Part shown: piece by piece, positions 61,782 to 64,000 of the stretch
Layout of the letters: each line of letters opens with the position of its first letter
How positions within the stretch are numbered: the first letter of the stretch is position 1
Source of the DNA: Microvirga antarctica
Lineage (GTDB): Bacteria; Pseudomonadota; Alphaproteobacteria; Rhizobiales; Beijerinckiaceae
DNA length: 64,000 nucleotides
Reading direction: 5' to 3'
Assembly (NCBI RefSeq): GCF_017921815.1
Contig: NZ_JAGEMM010000002.1
Coordinates: forward strand, 124,001-188,000
The notes under the pieces: model-generated
What the model saw: the letters and a program-made list of their open reading frames with translations, nothing else
Database searches by the model: none
What the model was told of the DNA's origin: nothing
Translations under genes and position numbers: made by a program

Positions 61782-63119
61782 ATGGCGAGCGAGAGACCAG
61801 TCGGGGGCAATGTTGTCATTATCGGTGCGGCTGCAATTGCCGTTGTGGTGGTTCTTCTCGGCGTCCTGAACTGGGATACCTTCCTGGGGCCGAAGACGTC
61901 AAATACTGCGCCTCCCGCCACCGTGCAACCGCCCCCTGCGACAGGCCCCGCCGCCGCTCTCGTCCCGGCCTCGCCACCGGCCCCCGGCATTCCGGCCAGG
62001 ACCGCCGCTTCCACCCCCGCGCCCAACCCCGCCCCCGCTTCTGCCAAGGATCCGGCCCCCCCGGCGGTCGTCGCTGCGGCCCCGAAGGCGCCGGCTGACG
62101 CGGTCCCGCCCAGTTTCGATATCGTCCGGGTCGAGCCGAATGGCGAAAGCGTCATCGCCGGGCGGGCGACGCCGGGCGCGACCATCGAGTTGCTGCGCAA
62201 CGATCAGGTGCATGCGCGCACGGTCGCGGACGGGTCCGGCCTGTTCGCCCTCACGCCGCCGCCGCTGCCCACCGGCTCCCACAAGGTCGTGCTGCAATCC
62301 ATCGCACCCGACGGCAACCGTCAGCGCTCCAAGGAATCCGTGACCGTCGAGATCAACGGAACCACACGCCCGCTCGTGGCCCTGACTGCGCCCGACAAGC
62401 CAACTGTTCTGTTGTCCAATCCCGAGCCGATGCCGGCCAAGGCCGCCGAGGCGACGCCGGGCCAGAACGGGCCGCAGCAGCAGGCGAGCGCCAACGGCCC
62501 CGGCAATGGCAATTCTGCCGCGAGCCAGGGTGCGCGTGCGGACATCAAGATCATGAGCGTCGAATCGGAGGAGGGGAAACTTTACGTCTCCGGCGAGGCC
62601 GCTCCCGGCGCTACCGTGCGCCTCTACCTCAACGAGAGCTTCATCGCGCCCGGCGGGGCAGGCGGCGACGGCAGGCTCTCCTTCGCCATCGCCAGCGGCG
62701 TGAAGCCCGGCGAATACCGGGTCCGCCTCGACGACGTCGATCCTGTCTCGGGACAGGTCAAGTCCCGGGCCGAGGTCGGCTACAACGTTCCGGCCCTCGT
62801 AGCCCAGGCCTCGCCCGCCCCGGCTACGCCGGCGCCGGGCGCTTCCGAACCGGTCGCGCCTGGGGCCGCAGCCCGGGTCGCGGCCGCACCCGCCATCCCG
62901 CAGGATCTGCCGCCGAACACCGTCGTCATTCCCAATATCGACACGGCCATCGTATCGCGCGGCGACAGTCTCTGGCGCATCAGCCAGCGGATCTACGGAC
63001 GCGGCTACCGCTATACGGTGATCTACGGCGCCAACCAGACCCAGATCCGCAATCCGAACCTGATCTATCCGGGACAGATTTTTGTCCTGCCCAGCGATCA
63101 GGTGCAGAACACCAACTGA
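61782..63119 (+). CDS. Membrane-anchored LysM-domain protein
   Basis: 445 residues from ATG 61782 (ATG 61749 would add 11). One membrane helix (about 12-28) anchors a Pro/Ala-rich linker, two Ig-like or carboxypeptidase-regulatory-like domains (GRATPGATIELLRNDQV and SGEAAPGATVRLYLNES), a second Pro/Ala linker, and a C-terminal LysM (about 392-437: RGDSLWRISQRIYGRG ... YPGQIFVLP) for peptidoglycan binding. The orientation suggests a periplasmic cell-wall attachment protein. It precedes the ABC transporter gene by 79 bases. Confidence 0.9.
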   Translation: MASERPVGGNVVIIGAAAIAVVVVLLGVLNWDTFLGPKTSNTAPPATVQPPPATGPAAALVPASPPAPGIPARTAASTPAPNPAPASAKDPAPPAVVAAAPKAPADAVPPSFDIVRVEPNGESVIAGRATPGATIELLRNDQVHARTVADGSGLFALTPPPLPTGSHKVVLQSIAPDGNRQRSKESVTVEINGTTRPLVALTAPDKPTVLLSNPEPMPAKAAEATPGQNGPQQQASANGPGNGNSAASQGARADIKIMSVESEEGKLYVSGEAAPGATVRLYLNESFIAPGGAGGDGRLSFAIASGVKPGEYRVRLDDVDPVSGQVKSRAEVGYNVPALVAQASPAPATPAPGASEPVAPGAAARVAAAPAIPQDLPPNTVVIPNIDTAIVSRGDSLWRISQRIYGRGYRYTVIYGANQTQIRNPNLIYPGQIFVLPSDQVQNTN

Positions 63120-63198
63120 GCGGACTGCAAATGCCGGGGTGAATTCCTCCGGACAATCGCCTATATGCACTCCGATACTTTGATCGGATTCTAAGCTG

Positions 63199-64000
63199 AT
63201 GTCCCCGCCCAAGGCGGCGCCCGCGAACCCCGCGGACGCAAAACCCACACCCAGTCTCGTTGCGACGATCTCCAAATTGTGGCCCTATCTGTGGCCGCAT
63301 GGACGTCCCGATCTTCAGAGGCGGGTGTTTCTGGCCTTTGGCCTGCTGCTGATCGCCAAGGGCGTCACCATGGTGACGCCGTTCGCCTTCAAGTGGACGA
63401 CCGATGCCCTGGTGGCGGTAACGTCCGGCCTGCGCGCGGGCACGACGATTGAACAGGCGGTCACCAGCGGCTCGTGGATCTGGCAGGCGCCGATCCTGCT
63501 GACCGTGATCTATGGCATCAGCCGCATCATCATGGCGGTCCTCACGCAGGTGCGGGACGGGTTGTTTGCCAAGGTGGCGATGCATGCGGTGCGCAAGCTC
63601 GCGATGCAGACCTTCGAGCACATGCACCGGTTGTCCCTGCGCTTCCACCTCGAGCGAAAGACCGGCGGCCTCACGCGCGTGCTGGAACGGGGGCGCGAGG
63701 GCATCGAGGAATTGTCCCGGCTCGTCGTGCTGACCCTGCTTCCGACGATCGTCGAATTCTGCCTCGTCATGGGCATCCTGGCGTGGGAATTCGACTGGAC
63801 CTACTCGGCCGTCGTCCTGGCGATGGTGATCGTCTACCTCGCCTATACCTATCAGGCGACGCGCTGGCGCATGTCGATCCGCCGGCGCATGAACGATTCG
63901 GACACGGATGCCAACACCAAGGCCGTGGACTCGCTGCTCAACTACGAGACCGTCAAGTATTTCGGCGCCGAGGCCCGCGAGGCCATGCGCTACGACAAGT
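63199..64000 (+). CDS. Atm1/HMT1-type ABC exporter, 5' part
   Basis: 267 codons visible; the frame runs off the right edge. The transmembrane half shows the Atm1 pattern: PYLWPHGRPDLQRRV at the N-terminus, KWTTDALVA after helix 1, LSLRFHLERKTGGLTRVLER, TLLPTIVEFC and NYETVKYFGAEAREAMRYD. The ATPase domain is beyond the window. Relatives export glutathione-bound metals or sulfur species and support iron-sulfur metabolism. No listed downstream context. Confidence 0.92.
   Translation, partial: MSPPKAAPANPADAKPTPSLVATISKLWPYLWPHGRPDLQRRVFLAFGLLLIAKGVTMVTPFAFKWTTDALVAVTSGLRAGTTIEQAVTSGSWIWQAPILLTVIYGISRIIMAVLTQVRDGLFAKVAMHAVRKLAMQTFEHMHRLSLRFHLERKTGGLTRVLERGREGIEELSRLVVLTLLPTIVEFCLVMGILAWEFDWTYSAVVLAMVIVYLAYTYQATRWRMSIRRRMNDSDTDANTKAVDSLLNYETVKYFGAEAREAMRYDK

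Overview
The window looks like chromosome of a high-GC alphaproteobacterium, most likely order Hyphomicrobiales (Rhizobiales). The support is gene content and order: a one-PDZ HtrA protease, an OmpR-type response regulator and histidine kinase, glnE, a PleC-like multi-PAS kinase and pepN; an rpiA / DUF2059 / gor set; DUF2865, DUF1289, DUF971 and TIGR02281-type proteins; class II DAHP synthase; and citramalate synthase. There is one tRNA gene, tRNA-Val(CAC), and no rRNA, CRISPR array, phage or insertion sequence that I can recognise.

Layout. 1-1115: the 3' end of an SDR dehydrogenase gene, overlapped by a convergent GntR/FCD regulator. 1310-7881: htrA, two-component pair, glnE. 8161-11743: a secreted RTX protein, then 1.4 kb without a convincing gene that holds three tandem 181/182-bp repeats. 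11744-16992: PleC-like kinase and pepN on the minus strand. 17259-23094: glyoxalase I and a purine-catabolic operon xdhA-xdhB-xdhC-guaD, followed by an isolated ureE with a His-rich tail and a small, lower-GC ParB-like-fold gene. 24251-25249: dusA. 25422-28766: an unusual accessory block of tiny secreted NG-repeat proteins, each set followed by an ADYC-like secreted protein, in two paralogous modules. 28838-38800: TSUP permease, retropepsin-like protease, DUF1289, divergent cobS and cobT, nuclease, UDG-like protein, enoyl-CoA hydratase, beta-hydroxyacid dehydrogenase, solute-binding protein, moaA, DUF971 and a second small RTX protein. 38899-48368: L,D-transpeptidase, tRNA-Val, gph, rpiA, DUF2059, a complete TctCBA tricarboxylate transporter, O-antigen ligase-like protein and gor. 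48470-49303: an M48 peptidase gene interrupted by an in-frame TGA. 49427-64000: DAHP synthase, a 27-residue membrane protein, nadE, gltX, DUF2865, CreA, cysS-GNAT-cimA, a LOG protein, a LysM protein and the start of an Atm1-like ABC transporter.

How the genes work together. XdhABC and GuaD together take guanine to xanthine and urate. UreE may link this to urea use, but no urease gene is visible here. CobS and CobT act in the late steps of cobalamin assembly. TctCBA is a complete solute-binding-protein-dependent carboxylate importer. Most of the rest is housekeeping.

The best candidate for an undescribed system is 25422-28766. Module 1 is three 72-residue secreted proteins plus a 263-residue ADYC-like protein. 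Module 2 is one secreted protein with ten NGLST pentads plus a second 263-residue ADYC-like protein. In both modules a hairpin lies between the small gene(s) and the ADYC gene, and its 3' arm covers the likely Shine-Dalgarno of the ADYC gene. In module 2 this hairpin is a textbook intrinsic terminator. My recollection, not checked, is that ADYC proteins of other bacteria carry NG-rich pentad repeats in the same polypeptide, which would suggest that these split partners act together in the periplasm or outside the cell.
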